From Shinella zoogloeoides (GTDB taxonomy: Bacteria; Pseudomonadota; Alphaproteobacteria; Rhizobiales; Rhizobiaceae): a stretch of DNA of 64,000 bases. The notes below the pieces were generated by a model. That model searched no databases. It was given only the letters and a program-made list of their open reading frames with translations, and had not been told where the DNA came from. Positions within the stretch are counted from its first letter, which is position 1; the number at the start of each line of letters is the position of its first letter. The position numbers and the translations under genes are program-made. Shown here in pieces: positions 18,529 through 30,477 of this stretch. The stretch lies in contig NZ_CP131130.1 in the NCBI RefSeq assembly GCF_033705735.1, forward strand, positions 2,049,001 to 2,113,000, in the 5' to 3' direction.

Positions 18529-18982
18529 GCTCTATCCGACGGGCGAGGCCGTCGAGGTCGGAAGCCTCGCCTTCACCGCCGAGGACATCGTGCGCTTCGC
18601 GCGGGATTTCGATCCGCAGCCCTTCCACCTCGATCCGGAACTGGCGAGGAATGCCCTCTTCGGCGGGCTCTGTGCCTCCGGCTGGCACACCAGCGCCGGC
18701 TGGATGAAATGCTTCGTGTCGTTCTGGGCGGACGAATGCAGGCGCCTTGCCGCCGAAGGCATCGCGCCGCCGAAACTCGGCCCCTCCCCGGGCTTCACCG
18801 GGCTCGCCTGGCTGAAGCCGGTCTTCGCCGGCGACACGATCACCTATTCGGTGACGCTCCTCGGCTCCCGCGCGGTCACCTCGCGGACAGACCGGCTCTT
18901 GAACACGATCCTTTGCGCCGGCCGGAACCAGAACGGCGAGCCGGTCATCCGCTTCGAGAGCACGGTACTGGAATTCGTCTGA
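18515..18982 (+). CDS. MaoC-family dehydratase (second of two)
   Basis: The 155-residue protein resembles its upstream neighbour (RFARDFDPQPFHLDPE here, with GGLCASGWHTSAGWMK) and keeps the catalytic Asp/His pair. It has an insertion after residue 65 (ECRRLAAEGIAPPKLGPSPG) absent from the first copy. The start at 18515 has GGAAAGGAT upstream; ATG 18521 is also possible. The likely role is hydration of enoyl-CoA or a related thioester together with the first MaoC protein; the true substrate is unknown. A palindromic repeat follows the gene. Confidence 0.9.
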   Translation: MRMAELYPTGEAVEVGSLAFTAEDIVRFARDFDPQPFHLDPELARNALFGGLCASGWHTSAGWMKCFVSFWADECRRLAAEGIAPPKLGPSPGFTGLAWLKPVFAGDTITYSVTLLGSRAVTSRTDRLLNTILCAGRNQNGEPVIRFESTVLEFV

Positions 18983-19014
18983 CGGCGGGGCCGGTCTTTT
19001 CCGGCGTGCCGCCC

Positions 19015-19146
19015 GGGTTGCCCCTCACCCTTTCCCCGCAGGCGTGGGACGCGCCCCACGCGACGTAAGAGTTCAGGGAAAACGGCACGGCATATCAACT
19101 TCTCCCCGCTTGCGGGGAGAAGGTGGCCGGCAGGCCGGATGAGGGG
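19015..19146. repeat. Palindromic mosaic repeat (inverted copy of unit at 7253-7393)
   Basis: The element begins GTTGCCCCTCACCC and ends CGGATGAGGGG; its reverse complement aligns along its length with the 7253-7393 unit, sharing the CTTCTCCCCGCAAGCGGGG core and ATATGCCGTGCCG. It lies between the second MaoC gene and apt and covers most of the gap. Confidence 0.75.
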
Positions 19147-19187
19147 CCGAACACCCCAAACCAATCGAGAAATTCAGACCAACACGC

Positions 19188-19730
19188 TCAATGCCCGTCG
19201 AACGCCACCAGCGTGCGCACCTCGACGCCGAGCGCCTCCAGCTTCCTGCGGCCGCCGATGTCCGGCAGGTCGATGACGAAACAGGCGGCGACGATATCGG
19301 CCCCCATCTGGCGCAGAAGCTTGACGGCGGCCTCCGCCGTGCCGCCGGTGGCGATCAGGTCGTCGACGAGGATCACCTTCTCGCCGGGGGTGATGGCGTC
19401 CTTGTGCATCTCCATCTCGTCCACACCGTATTCCAGGCTGTAGGCCACGCGCACGGTCTCGTGCGGCAGCTTGCCCTTCTTGCGGATCGGCACGAAGCCG
19501 GTCGACAGCTGGTGCGCCATGGCGCCGCCGAGGATGAAGCCGCGCGCCTCGATGCCCGCGACCTTGGCGATGCCGATGCCGGCATAGGGATGCACCAGTT
19601 CGTCCACCGCGCGGCGGAAGGCGCGCGGATTGCCGAGCAGCGTGGTGATGTCGCGGAACATGACGCCCGGCTTCGGATAATCCGGGATGTTGCGGATCGC
19701 TGCGACGAGTTCTTGCTCAAGACTGGACAT
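19188..19730 (-). CDS. apt: Adenine phosphoribosyltransferase
   Basis: The enzyme salvages adenine by joining it to PRPP to give AMP. The 180-residue length is standard. The type I PRTase motif is [17 protein letters not shown] (PRPP loop), and the N-terminal [13 protein letters not shown] and [10 protein letters not shown] segments are characteristic. ATG 19730 gives the canonical [19 protein letters not shown]; an upstream extension to 19793 is non-conserved. It lies directly downstream of the petABC operon, the usual rhizobial order, but a terminator separates them. Confidence 0.97.
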   Translation of the reverse strand: MSSLEQELVAAIRNIPDYPKPGVMFRDITTLLGNPRAFRRAVDELVHPYAGIGIAKVAGIEARGFILGGAMAHQLSTGFVPIRKKGKLPHETVRVAYSLEYGVDEMEMHKDAITPGEKVILVDDLIATGGTAEAAVKLLRQMGADIVAACFVIDLPDIGGRRKLEALGVEVRTLVAFDGH

Positions 19731-19791
19731 GGGATTTCCCGACTGCGGAGGGCTTCGCCCGGTTATTGCAGGTGCATGCGCACCCCACAAC

Positions 19792-19819
19792 AAAAAAGGC
19801 GGCCCGAAGGCCGCCTTTT
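19792..19819 (-). terminator. Terminator of petABC (bidirectional shape)
   Basis: A perfect 7-bp GC stem GGCGGCC/GGCCGCC with a CGAA loop is flanked by six A residues on one side and four T on the other, giving a U tract on both strands. It lies 21 bases past the petC stop and 62 bases before the apt start. Confidence 0.88.
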
Positions 19820-19839
19820 CGACAGAGCGGAAAGACCGC

Positions 19840-20727
19840 TCAGTGTTCCTTGTTCGCGTAGACCGACTTCTTCGTCAGGTAGATCAGGCCGGTGAAGATC
19901 ACCAGGAAGACCATGACCATGAAGCCGGTGCGCTTGCGCTCTTCCAGGTGCGGCTCGGCGGCCCACATCAGGAAGGAAGCGACGTCGCGGGCATACTGGT
20001 CGACCGTCTGCGGCGAGCCGTCGTCATAGGTGACCTGGTCGTCGGAGATCGGCTTTGCCATCGCAAGCGCGGCGGCCCCGGCGAAATACGGGTTGTAGTG
20101 CGTGCCTTCCGCGAGTTCGATATTCGCCGGCTTCTCTTCGTCGTAACCGGTCAGCAGCGAGTAGATATAGTCCGGCCCGCCTTCCTGATACTGGGTGAAG
20201 ATGTCGAAGACGAACTGCGGGAAGCCGCGGGTGATGCCGCGTGCCTTGGCGAGCAGCGACATGTCCGGCGGAGCCGCGCCATTGTTCGAGGCGGCAGCCG
20301 CCTCGTGGTTGGCGTAGGGCGACGGGAAGTGGTCGGACGGGATGGCCTTGCGGGTGAACATCTCACCGTCCGCGTTCGGGCCGTCCTGCACTTCGTAGTT
20401 CGCCGCGAAGGCCTTCACCTGCGCCTCGGAGTAGCCAAGGCCTTCCAGCGTGCGGAAGGACACCAGGCTCATCGAGTGACAGGCCGAGCAGACTTCGGTG
20501 TAGACCTTCAGGCCGCGCTGCAGCTGGCCCTTGTCATACTTGCCGAAGGGACCGGCGAAGGTCCAGCTCTGCTGCTTCGGGTGGTGGATCGGGTAATGCG
20601 GCGTGGCGTGTTCCGCTTCCGCACCGCCGGCAGCCGCGTGGTCTTCCTGCGCCGTGGCGAGGGAGACGCCGAGGCCGGCGACGAGGGCGAGCGACAGAAT
20701 GCCTGCAACAAGCTTTTTCATTGTCAT
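19840..20727 (-). CDS. petC: Cytochrome c1 of the bc1 complex
   Basis: This haem c subunit passes electrons from the Rieske protein to soluble cytochrome c. The 295-residue protein has a signal peptide ending LATAQE, a single CSACH haem-attachment motif near residue 82, and a C-terminal membrane anchor ([16 protein letters not shown]) followed by a short cytoplasmic tail. The mature domain faces the periplasm. It is the last gene of petA-petB-petC, separated from petB by 20 bases, and is followed by a strong terminator. The start follows AAAGGAACC; MTMKK or MKK (20721) are both possible. Confidence 0.97.
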   Translation of the reverse strand: MTMKKLVAGILSLALVAGLGVSLATAQEDHAAAGGAEAEHATPHYPIHHPKQQSWTFAGPFGKYDKGQLQRGLKVYTEVCSACHSMSLVSFRTLEGLGYSEAQVKAFAANYEVQDGPNADGEMFTRKAIPSDHFPSPYANHEAAAASNNGAAPPDMSLLAKARGITRGFPQFVFDIFTQYQEGGPDYIYSLLTGYDEEKPANIELAEGTHYNPYFAGAAALAMAKPISDDQVTYDDGSPQTVDQYARDVASFLMWAAEPHLEERKRTGFMVMVFLVIFTGLIYLTKKSVYANKEH

Positions 20728-20747
20728 GGTTCCTTTCGTCGCTCGTC

Positions 20748-22016
20748 TCAGGCCTTGGCCAGCTTTGCGTTCTTCTTTTCCAGAACCGCTTCCGTGATCG
20801 AATTCGGAATGCGCTTCGGGGTTTCGATCAGGCCGAGGAGCGGCATGAGGACGATGAAGAAGCCGAAGTAGTAGAGCGTGCCGAGCTGGGAAAGGACGAC
20901 GTAGATGCCTTCAGCGGGCTGTGCGCCGAGCCAGCCGAGCATGATGGCGTTCGCCACGAAGATCCAGAAGAACAGCTTGTACCACGGGCGGTAGACGGCG
21001 GAGCGAACCTTGGAGGTGTCGAGCCACGGCAGGAAGAACAGCACGATGATCGCGCCGAACATCACGAGGACGCCGCCGAGCTTGGAGTCGATCGGGCCGA
21101 CATTGAAGGTGATGGCACGCAGCATCGCGTAGAACGGCAGGTAGTACCATTCCGGAACGATGTGGGCCGGGGTCTTCAGCGGATCCGCCGGAATGTAGTT
21201 GTCCGGGTGGCCGAGATAGTTCGGCATGTAGAAGATGAACCAGGCGAAGACGATCAGGAAGACCGAGACGCCGAGGGCGTCCTTCAGCGTCGCGTAGGGC
21301 GTGAAGGCGACCGTGTCGGTCTTGGACTTCACCTCGACGCCGGTCGGGTTCGTCTGGCCGGTGACGTGCAGCGCCCAGACGTGCAGGACGACGACGCCGG
21401 CGATCATGAACGGCAGCAGGTAGTGCAGCGAGAAGAAGCGGTTCAGCGTCGGGTTGTCGACCGCGAAGCCGCCGAGCAGGAACTGCTGGATCCACTCGCC
21501 GACCCACGGGAAGGCCGAGAAGAAGCCGGTGATGACCGTGGCGCCCCAGAAGGACATCTGGCCCCAGGGCAGAACGTAGCCCATGAAGCCGGTGGCCATC
21601 ATGAGCAGGTAGATCACCACGCCGAGGATCCAGAGGATTTCGCGCGGCGCCTTGTAGGAGCCGTAGTAGAGGCCGCGGGCGATATGCAGATAGACCGCGA
21701 TGAAGAAGAAGGATGCGCCGTTGGCGTGCATGTAGCGCAGCAGCCAGCCGTGGTTCACGTCGCGCATGATCTTCTCGACCGAGTTGAACGCGACGGTCGT
21801 TTCGGCGGCATAGTGCATGGCCAGAACGATGCCGGTCAGGATCTGCACGATCAGCATCACCGACAGCATGGCGCCGAAGGTGTAGGCATAGTTCAGGTTG
21901 CGCGGAACCGGATAGGAAACGAAGCTGTCATGGATCATGCGCGGCAGAGGCAGGCGCGAATCGACCCATTTTTCGATGCCAGTCGTCGGCTGGTAGGTTG
22001 AATGTTCAGCACTCAT
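20748..22016 (-). CDS. petB: Cytochrome b of the bc1 complex
   Basis: The 422-residue polytopic protein binds two b haems and forms the quinol-oxidising and quinone-reducing sites. It has eight membrane helices; the four haem-ligating histidines lie in helices B and D (segments around ALHVTG and MKLHYAAET-like MHYAAET), and [13 protein letters not shown] is the PEWY motif of the quinol site. Its start at 22016 follows AGGGGA, 14 bases after the petA stop. Length matches alphaproteobacterial forms, with no fused c1 as found in Bradyrhizobium. Confidence 0.97.
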   Translation of the reverse strand: MSAEHSTYQPTTGIEKWVDSRLPLPRMIHDSFVSYPVPRNLNYAYTFGAMLSVMLIVQILTGIVLAMHYAAETTVAFNSVEKIMRDVNHGWLLRYMHANGASFFFIAVYLHIARGLYYGSYKAPREILWILGVVIYLLMMATGFMGYVLPWGQMSFWGATVITGFFSAFPWVGEWIQQFLLGGFAVDNPTLNRFFSLHYLLPFMIAGVVVLHVWALHVTGQTNPTGVEVKSKTDTVAFTPYATLKDALGVSVFLIVFAWFIFYMPNYLGHPDNYIPADPLKTPAHIVPEWYYLPFYAMLRAITFNVGPIDSKLGGVLVMFGAIIVLFFLPWLDTSKVRSAVYRPWYKLFFWIFVANAIMLGWLGAQPAEGIYVVLSQLGTLYYFGFFIVLMPLLGLIETPKRIPNSITEAVLEKKNAKLAKA

Positions 22017-22030
22017 TATCAGTAGTCCCC

Positions 22031-22609
22031 TCAACCGATCTTGATGACTGTGTCGGAAATGAACGAGAAGGTCGGCACGGCGAGGTTCTGCGGCGCCGGA
22101 CCCTTACGGATACGACCGGCAGTGTCATAGTGCGAACCGTGGCAGGGACAGAACCATCCGCCGAAGTCGCCGGCCTGGCCAAGCGGAATACAGCCGAGGT
22201 GCGTGCACACGCCGACCATGATGATCCAGTTTTCCCGGCTTTCCCCGGCCGAGCGGTCGAGGTCGGTCGCCTGCGCGTCGGCCGCGATGTTGGCATTGCG
22301 GGCAACCGGGTCCTTGAGGTCGGCAAGCGCGACGGCCTTGGCTTCCTCGACTTCCTTGTCCGTGCGGTTGCGGATGAAGACGGGCTTGCCGCGCCACTTG
22401 ACGGTCAGCGACATGCCGGGCGTCAGGCTGGAGACGTCGACTTCGATGGCGCCGAGCGCCAGCGTCGATGCATCCGGGCGCATCTGGTCGATGAACGGCC
22501 AGGCAACCGCCACGCCGCCCACGACGCCCGCCATGCCGGTGGCCAGGTAAAGGAAGTCGCGGCGAGTGGGCTCGCCCAGGGATTCGCTTGTTGTCTCGTG
22601 TTCGCTCAC
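22031..22609 (-). CDS. petA: Rieske iron-sulfur protein of the bc1 complex
   Basis: The 192-residue protein has an N-terminal anchor with the twin-arginine-like [11 protein letters not shown], so export of the folded cluster protein through Tat is expected. The [2Fe-2S] ligands are in CTHLGC and CPCHGSHYD near residues 134-158. It accepts an electron from quinol and passes it to cytochrome c1. It is the first gene of petABC. The 263 bases upstream, between petA and the neighbouring exporter gene, contain no gene and should hold the operon promoter, but I cannot define one with confidence. Confidence 0.97.
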   Translation of the reverse strand: MSEHETTSESLGEPTRRDFLYLATGMAGVVGGVAVAWPFIDQMRPDASTLALGAIEVDVSSLTPGMSLTVKWRGKPVFIRNRTDKEVEEAKAVALADLKDPVARNANIAADAQATDLDRSAGESRENWIIMVGVCTHLGCIPLGQAGDFGGWFCPCHGSHYDTAGRIRKGPAPQNLAVPTFSFISDTVIKIG

Positions 22610-22872
22610 GGCTAAACCATCCTCTCACGCAATGTCTGCGGAAACCGCAACGCCCCTTTGGAAACCGGCAAGATCCGGACACAATACGGCCATAGATTCC
22701 CCGTCAATCCGGCGCGTTCTATGCTTGATCGCAAATTATGTCCAGCCTTGGCAAGAGGAGGTGGGCACATTGTCGCGGGAAAAACGGGGCATCTTGACAA
22801 GCCGCAGGCATCGCCTTGAACCTCCAGCGCTTCCGGCTTGAAAAAGCGAGGGAAAAACGACGCTTGGCGTCG

Positions 22873-24741
<1,869 letters not shown>

Positions 24742-24804
24742 GCCCCCGATATAGGCCGTTTTGCACGGCGGGCAAATTAAAGATCGGCAAGGTGGGCGAA
24801 GGGA

Positions 24805-25116
24805 CTATACCTCCAGAATACCCTTGATGTCCCGACACCCGTGAAGGACGCGCACGATGACAAGTTCGTCGTCCGTTACAAGATAATAGAGCTTTATCTC
24901 ATCGAATCCGCCGATGGACCATGTCCTCAAGCCAAGCAGCCGGCGGTTCTTCATTGGCCGCGGCGACCCCGCATGCGGCGTGTTTGAGACATGATCGATC
25001 GCCATGCGCACGGCCGCGAGGAAGCGGTCGGCCACCGGATCCAGTCCAAGATCGATGAAATACCCGATCTGCTTGAGGATATCGGCACGGGCGGACGGGA
25101 GGACGGTCGTTTTCAA
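24805..25116 (-). CDS. parE: ParE-family toxin
   Basis: The 103-residue basic protein fits the RelE/ParE fold: an N-terminal helical hairpin beginning VLPSARADILKQIGYF, a central RLLGLRTWSIGGFDEIKLYYLV strand region, and the C-terminal IVRVLHGCRDI motif typical of ParE. ParE toxins poison DNA gyrase; RelE-type mRNA cleavage is the alternative, but the partner is a ParD-type antitoxin. The start codon overlaps the parD stop by four bases (ATGA), so expression is coupled. It sits between two exporter genes, a sign of cassette insertion. Confidence 0.92.
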   Translation of the reverse strand: MKTTVLPSARADILKQIGYFIDLGLDPVADRFLAAVRMAIDHVSNTPHAGSPRPMKNRRLLGLRTWSIGGFDEIKLYYLVTDDELVIVRVLHGCRDIKGILEV

Positions 25117-25385
25117 CGTACACCGCTTTTACGGGGGCGTGCTGCAAGAAGCTGAGCCGCCTCGGACTTCAGGTCCGACCAGAAGGCAGCATCGGGCACG
25201 TTTCCCTTGCCGGAAGCCAGCCCTTCCAGCAAGAGGACCTCGAGCCGCGCTTCGTTCTCTTTTTCCTGGGCATCGCGCAAGAGACTGCGGAAATATTCGC
25301 TGACATTGCCGTATCCCTTCGCTTCAATCTGGCTTTCGACGAAGGATTTCAAGGTGTCAGGCAGGGAAATGGTGATCGTCGCCAT
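25113..25385 (-). CDS. parD: ParD-type antitoxin
   Basis: The 90-residue protein has an N-terminal ribbon-helix-helix DNA-binding domain (ATITISLPDTLKSFVESQI, then GYGNVSEYFRSLLRDA) and an acidic, flexible C-terminus that should wrap the toxin. ATG 25385 is preceded by AAAGGAGC. It should neutralise the downstream ParE and repress the pair by binding the 32-bp dyad at 25387-25418, which overlaps its ribosome-binding site. The terminator of the upstream exporter lies between, so parDE has its own promoter. The longer frame to 25595 is an artefact. Confidence 0.92.
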   Translation of the reverse strand: MATITISLPDTLKSFVESQIEAKGYGNVSEYFRSLLRDAQEKENEARLEVLLLEGLASGKGNVPDAAFWSDLKSEAAQLLAARPRKSGVR

Positions 25386-25386
25386 T

Positions 25387-25418
25387 GGAATGCTCCTTTG
25401 CCGGCAAGATAGCATTCC
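25387..25418. promoter_or_regulatory. Dyad operator candidate for parDE
   Basis: Perfect 8-base arms GGAATGCT (25387-25394) and AGCATTCC (25411-25418) share a centre with an inner perfect palindrome TTGCCGGCAA (25398-25407). It starts one base before the parD start codon and covers its Shine-Dalgarno, as expected for autoregulation by a ribbon-helix-helix antitoxin, although an RNA hairpin is also possible. Confidence 0.65.
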
Positions 25419-25452
25419 TAAGCGCACATACCAATAGATAAGAACAGTTATG

Positions 25453-25477
25453 AAAACGCCCCGCCATGGGCGGGGCG
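25453..25477 (-). terminator. Terminator downstream of the frameshifted exporter
   Basis: A 9-bp perfect stem CGCCCCGCC/GGCGGGGCG with a 3-base loop is followed on the minus strand by TTTTC. It lies 11 bases past the exporter stop codon and separates that unit from parDE. Confidence 0.75.
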
Positions 25478-25488
25478 CCGTCATTTCC

Positions 25489-27343
<1,855 letters not shown>

Positions 27344-27692
27344 GGCTTTCTCCGTAATAGAAAGGCGGAACCGGCACGGACGGCGCAAAACGGGCGCTGT
27401 CGGGAACGAGGTTCCGGTAAATTTGCCGCGGTGACGAAAAGCGTCACATGGCGATTTGAACTGAAGGCAATCTGGGAATCCGGGCGGCGAAATGCCTAAG
27501 CGAGAAGAGGCGTGATTCCAGCCGGGAGGCGTAGCCGATGCGTGTTATTCATCATGGTCCTCCTTCTTTCTCGCGTTGCAGATGGCTTCTGGTTAACCCG
27601 GAATGACGCAATTTTCCAGACACTTTGTCGCAAATTCGCATCTGCGGCCAATTCTGTTGCCTTGCCGCCACATCTCCATTAGGCGACAGGCC
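27344..27692. other. Intergenic region with dyad and a possible 19-residue ORF
   Basis: This 349-base stretch between the divergent exporter and trmL genes holds no full-size gene. It contains a hyphenated palindrome GTGACG-AAAAG-CGTCAC at 27431-27447 and a short minus-strand ORF at 27496-27555 with a strong Shine-Dalgarno. The remainder probably contains the two divergent promoters. Confidence 0.6.
27496..27555 (-). CDS. Possible small protein or leader peptide, 19 residues
   Basis: ATG ATG preceded by AAGGAGGACC opens a short frame MMNNTHRLRLPAGITPLLA ending in TAG. The ribosome-binding site is one of the best in the window, which is why I list it. It lies about 150 bases upstream of the exporter start on the same strand, so it could be a translated leader or an independent micro-protein. 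It has no known motif and no attenuator-like codon run. Confidence 0.4.
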   Translation of the reverse strand: MMNNTHRLRLPAGITPLLA

Positions 27693-28154
27693 ATGTCCGA
27701 CCTGCGCATCGCCCTCTACCAGCCCGACATCGCCGGCAATACCGGCACGATCCTGCGTTTCGCCGCCTGCCTCGGCCTCGCCGTCGACATCATCGAGCCG
27801 GCCGGCTTCGACATTTCCGACCGCAGCCTGAAGCGGGCGGGCATGGATTATCTCGCCGCCGTGACGCTGACGCGGCATGTCAGCTGGGATCGTTTCGAGG
27901 AATGGCGGGCGGCGAGCGGCCGCCGGCTCGTGCTCGCCTCGACGAGGGCGGCGGGCCTCTATACGGATTTCGCCTACCGGCCGGACGATATCCTGCTCTT
28001 CGGCCGCGAAAGCGCCGGCGTGCCGGACCGCGTGCACGAGACGGCGGACGGCCGGGTGCTCATTCCCATGGTCGAGGGCCAGCGCTCGATCAACGTCGCG
28101 CTCTCCGCCGCCATGATCTGCGGCGAGGCGCTGCGCCAGACGGGCTTTGCCTGA
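27693..28154 (+). CDS. trmL: tRNA (cytidine/uridine-34-2'-O)-methyltransferase
   Basis: TrmL 2'-O-methylates the wobble nucleotide of certain leucine tRNAs. The 153-residue protein is a SPOUT-class enzyme: YQPDIAGNTGTILRFAACLG (trimmed family signature at residues 9-28), LLFGRESAGVPD, and the knotted C-terminal IPMVEGQRSINVALSAAM with the SAM pocket. ATG 27693 gives the standard MSDLRIALYQPDIAGN. It lies upstream of and divergent from the exporter/petABC block, a common rhizobial arrangement, and converges with the MFS gene with one base between stop codons. Confidence 0.95.
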   Translation: MSDLRIALYQPDIAGNTGTILRFAACLGLAVDIIEPAGFDISDRSLKRAGMDYLAAVTLTRHVSWDRFEEWRAASGRRLVLASTRAAGLYTDFAYRPDDILLFGRESAGVPDRVHETADGRVLIPMVEGQRSINVALSAAMICGEALRQTGFA

Positions 28155-28155
28155 C

Positions 28156-29364
28156 CTAGCCATCGCCCGACCGCGCCGGCCGCGCGGCGAAGGCGACGAG
28201 GCCGATGGCCAGCACCACTGCTCCGACAAGCCCATAGGCGCCTCCGTATCCGAAGCGGCCGATCAGCGGCTGCGAGACGATGGGCGAGAGGAACTGGCCG
28301 GCGAAGATGCTGGAGACGAGCAGCCCCGACACGCGCCCGCGCAGGGCGGGCGGCGCCAACAGCATCGCGGCCGCGGCGAAATTCGGCATGATCGTGCCCA
28401 TGCAGATACCCGAAACCGCCATGGCCAGAAGCACGCCGGCATAGCTCTCCACCATCGACAACAGGAGGAAGGAAAGCCCGGCGGACGCAAAGCCGAGGCC
28501 GAAGACGCCCATGATCCCCAGCCGGCGGCGGAAGGGCGCGAAGGCGAGCGCGCTCGCCACGCCGACGAGCTGCCCCGCGCCGATGGCCGCGCCCGCAAGG
28601 CTCGGTGCGGTAAAGCCGAGGCGTTCCAGAAAGAAGGGAAGCTGCGTGGGGATCATGTAGAAGGCGATCATGTTGACCGCCGCCGCGAGGAACAGGAGGC
28701 CGAGCAGCGCCATCTTTCGACCGCCGAGCCTCTCCTCCCCCGCCACCACCCCAGCCCGGCGCACGCGCTGCGGCTCCGGCAGGAAGGCCAGCGCCGCGGG
28801 CAGCAGCAGGATCGCCGCCGTATAGATGAGGAACGGCCCGCGCCAGTGGATTTCCGCAAGGAAGCCGCCGCCCGTCAGGAAGATCGTCCCGCCGATGCCG
28901 ACGAAGGCCTGCTGCAGGCCCATGTAGCGGTCGCGCGCCGGCCCCTGGAAGAAGTCGCCGACCAGCGCCGTCGTCGCCGTCATGATGCCGCCGACGGCGA
29001 TGCCGAGCACCGCCCGGCCGGCAAGAAGGCCGGGCAGTGTATCGAGCACCAGCCCGGAGGCGCCCGCGACGGAAAAGAGCGCGAGCGAGGCGAGCAGCAG
29101 GGGCTTGCGACCGAAGCGGTCGACGAGAAAGCCCGCGGCCGGCGAGAACAGCGCGATGAACACCGCCGGCAGCGTCAGCACGAGCCGGCTGAGTAGCGCG
29201 ACGCTCTCCACCTCGGCGAACCGCGCCGCGATGCCCGGAAGCGAGGCGGAGATCGTCGCGCCGGACATGATGGTAAGCGTGCTGACGAAAAGCAGCGTCG
29301 CGTTGCGCCGGTATTCCTCCGGCGAGCGGGCGACCTCGGCCGTCGCGTAATGATCGGGCCTCAT
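28156..29364 (-). CDS. MFS efflux transporter, SoxR-linked
   Basis: The 402-residue protein has 12 predicted membrane helices and the MFS motif A DRFGRKPLLLASL near residue 85. Its length and N-terminus resemble drug/multi-solute efflux proteins. Its start overlaps the FMN reductase stop by four bases (ATGA), so both form one operon behind a SoxR-type promoter at 29971-30001. In several bacteria SoxR controls efflux pumps and oxidoreductases against redox-cycling compounds, so this pump probably exports such a compound; the substrate is not known. Confidence 0.9.
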   Translation of the reverse strand: MRPDHYATAEVARSPEEYRRNATLLFVSTLTIMSGATISASLPGIAARFAEVESVALLSRLVLTLPAVFIALFSPAAGFLVDRFGRKPLLLASLALFSVAGASGLVLDTLPGLLAGRAVLGIAVGGIMTATTALVGDFFQGPARDRYMGLQQAFVGIGGTIFLTGGGFLAEIHWRGPFLIYTAAILLLPAALAFLPEPQRVRRAGVVAGEERLGGRKMALLGLLFLAAAVNMIAFYMIPTQLPFFLERLGFTAPSLAGAAIGAGQLVGVASALAFAPFRRRLGIMGVFGLGFASAGLSFLLLSMVESYAGVLLAMAVSGICMGTIMPNFAAAAMLLAPPALRGRVSGLLVSSIFAGQFLSPIVSQPLIGRFGYGGAYGLVGAVVLAIGLVAFAARPARSGDG

Positions 29365-29933
29365 GCCGCCACCTCGTCATAGCGCGTCGCGATGCGCGCC
29401 GCCTTCAGCGCGTTCGCCCACCAGGTCAGCCGCTTCATCAACATGGCGAGCTGGCCGCTGAGTTGGCCGGGGCGGAATGGATTGCCGGCGGGATCGAACT
29501 GCGTCCAGGCATGGGGGAGGCTCACCGTGTCGCGGATCGCCACGGCATGAAGCTCGGCGAAGACCAGCCGCAACTGCTCCACCGCCCTGAGCCCGCCCGA
29601 GACGCCGCCATAGGAAACGAAGGCGATGGGCTTGGCGTGCCAGGGCCGGAAGCAGCAATCGATGATCGCCTTCAACGCGGCCGGATAGGCGTGATTGTAT
29701 TCCGGCGTGACGATCAGGAAGGCATCCGCCTGCAGGATCAGGCTTTCGACCCGCTCCGCCGAGGGCTCGTCGAGGCCGCCGGGCGTGAAGGTCAGTTCTG
29801 CCGGGTCGATGCGGATGATGTCGTACTGGCCGAACCCGGCAAGCTCCGGTTCCAGCCACCCCGCGATCGTATCGGCAAAGCGCCCTTGCCGGCCGCTGCC
29901 ATAGATGAGGGCGATGGTCAGTCTGTCTGTCAT
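29361..29933 (-). CDS. NADPH-dependent FMN reductase family protein
   Basis: The 190-residue flavodoxin-fold protein carries the FMN-phosphate loop [14 protein letters not shown] near residue 10 and the family motif [19 protein letters not shown] near residue 75. Members reduce FMN, quinones or azo compounds with NAD(P)H. It is the first gene of a two-gene operon with the MFS transporter and lies divergent from soxR, sharing a 73-base region that contains the SoxR box. The role is therefore likely detoxification of redox-active molecules. Confidence 0.93.
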   Translation of the reverse strand: MTDRLTIALIYGSGRQGRFADTIAGWLEPELAGFGQYDIIRIDPAELTFTPGGLDEPSAERVESLILQADAFLIVTPEYNHAYPAALKAIIDCCFRPWHAKPIAFVSYGGVSGGLRAVEQLRLVFAELHAVAIRDTVSLPHAWTQFDPAGNPFRPGQLSGQLAMLMKRLTWWANALKAARIATRYDEVAA

Positions 29934-29970
29934 GCGGTTTCGCTCCGTGTTGGAAAAGCAGGGAGCGGCT

Positions 29971-30001
29971 GGTATAAAACCTCAAGTAAAGTTGAGGTCA
30001 A
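29971..30001 (-). promoter_or_regulatory. SoxR-type promoter of the reductase/MFS operon
   Basis: On the minus strand TTGACC (30001-29996) and TATACC (29976-29971) are separated by exactly 19 bases, the over-long spacer that MerR-family activators untwist. The SoxR box lies within this spacer. The spacing and box together make this one of the clearest regulatory assignments in the window. Confidence 0.8.
29979..29998. promoter_or_regulatory. SoxR box
   Basis: CCTCAAGTAAAGTTGAGG at 29980-29997 differs from the enteric soxS operator core at only two central positions and keeps the CCTCAA/TTGAGG arms; flanking A and T extend the arms. It also covers the Shine-Dalgarno of soxR (TTGAGG), so SoxR could influence its own gene. 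Confidence 0.85.
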
Positions 30002-30006
30002 CAGCC

Positions 30007-30477
30007 ATGACGGAAAAATGTCCGAACGATGCCATGCCGCGCGAGCTCAGCGTCGGCGAAGTCGCCGAACGCAGCGGCGTCGCGGTTTCCACATTGCATT
30101 TCTACGAAACGAAAGGGCTGATCCGCAGCCAGCGCAACCGCGGCAACCAGCGGCGCTATCCGCGCAGCATCCTGCGCCGCGTCGCGGTGATCAAGGTCGC
30201 CCAGCGCACCGGCATTCCGCTGGCCGAGATCGCCGATGCGCTCTCCGTGCTGCCGCACGACCGGCCGCTCACCGCGCAGGACTGGCGAAAACTCTCGCAG
30301 ACCTGGCGCACATTTCTGGACGACCGCATCGCGCGACTCACGAAGCTGCGCAACCAGCTCGACGGCTGCATCGGCTGCGGCTGCCTTTCGATGCGGGAAT
30401 GCCCGCTGCGCAATCCGCTGGATACGCTGGCGGCGGAAGGTCCGGGCCCGAGACTGCTCGAGCCCGATCCGGCTTAA
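30007..30477 (+). CDS. soxR: Redox-sensitive activator SoxR
   Basis: The 156-residue MerR-family regulator has the winged [22 protein letters not shown] near residue 15, a dimerisation helix, and the [2Fe-2S] cluster motif [12 protein letters not shown] near residue 120 (C-x2-C-x-C-x5-C), all four cysteines present. Oxidised cluster turns SoxR into an activator of promoters with a 19-bp spacer. The divergent FMN-reductase/MFS operon has exactly such a promoter. ATG 30007 follows TTGAGG; the longer frame to 29905 would cross the operator. The 3' end overlaps the converging CNNM gene by four bases. Confidence 0.96.
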   Translation: MTEKCPNDAMPRELSVGEVAERSGVAVSTLHFYETKGLIRSQRNRGNQRRYPRSILRRVAVIKVAQRTGIPLAEIADALSVLPHDRPLTAQDWRKLSQTWRTFLDDRIARLTKLRNQLDGCIGCGCLSMRECPLRNPLDTLAAEGPGPRLLEPDPA

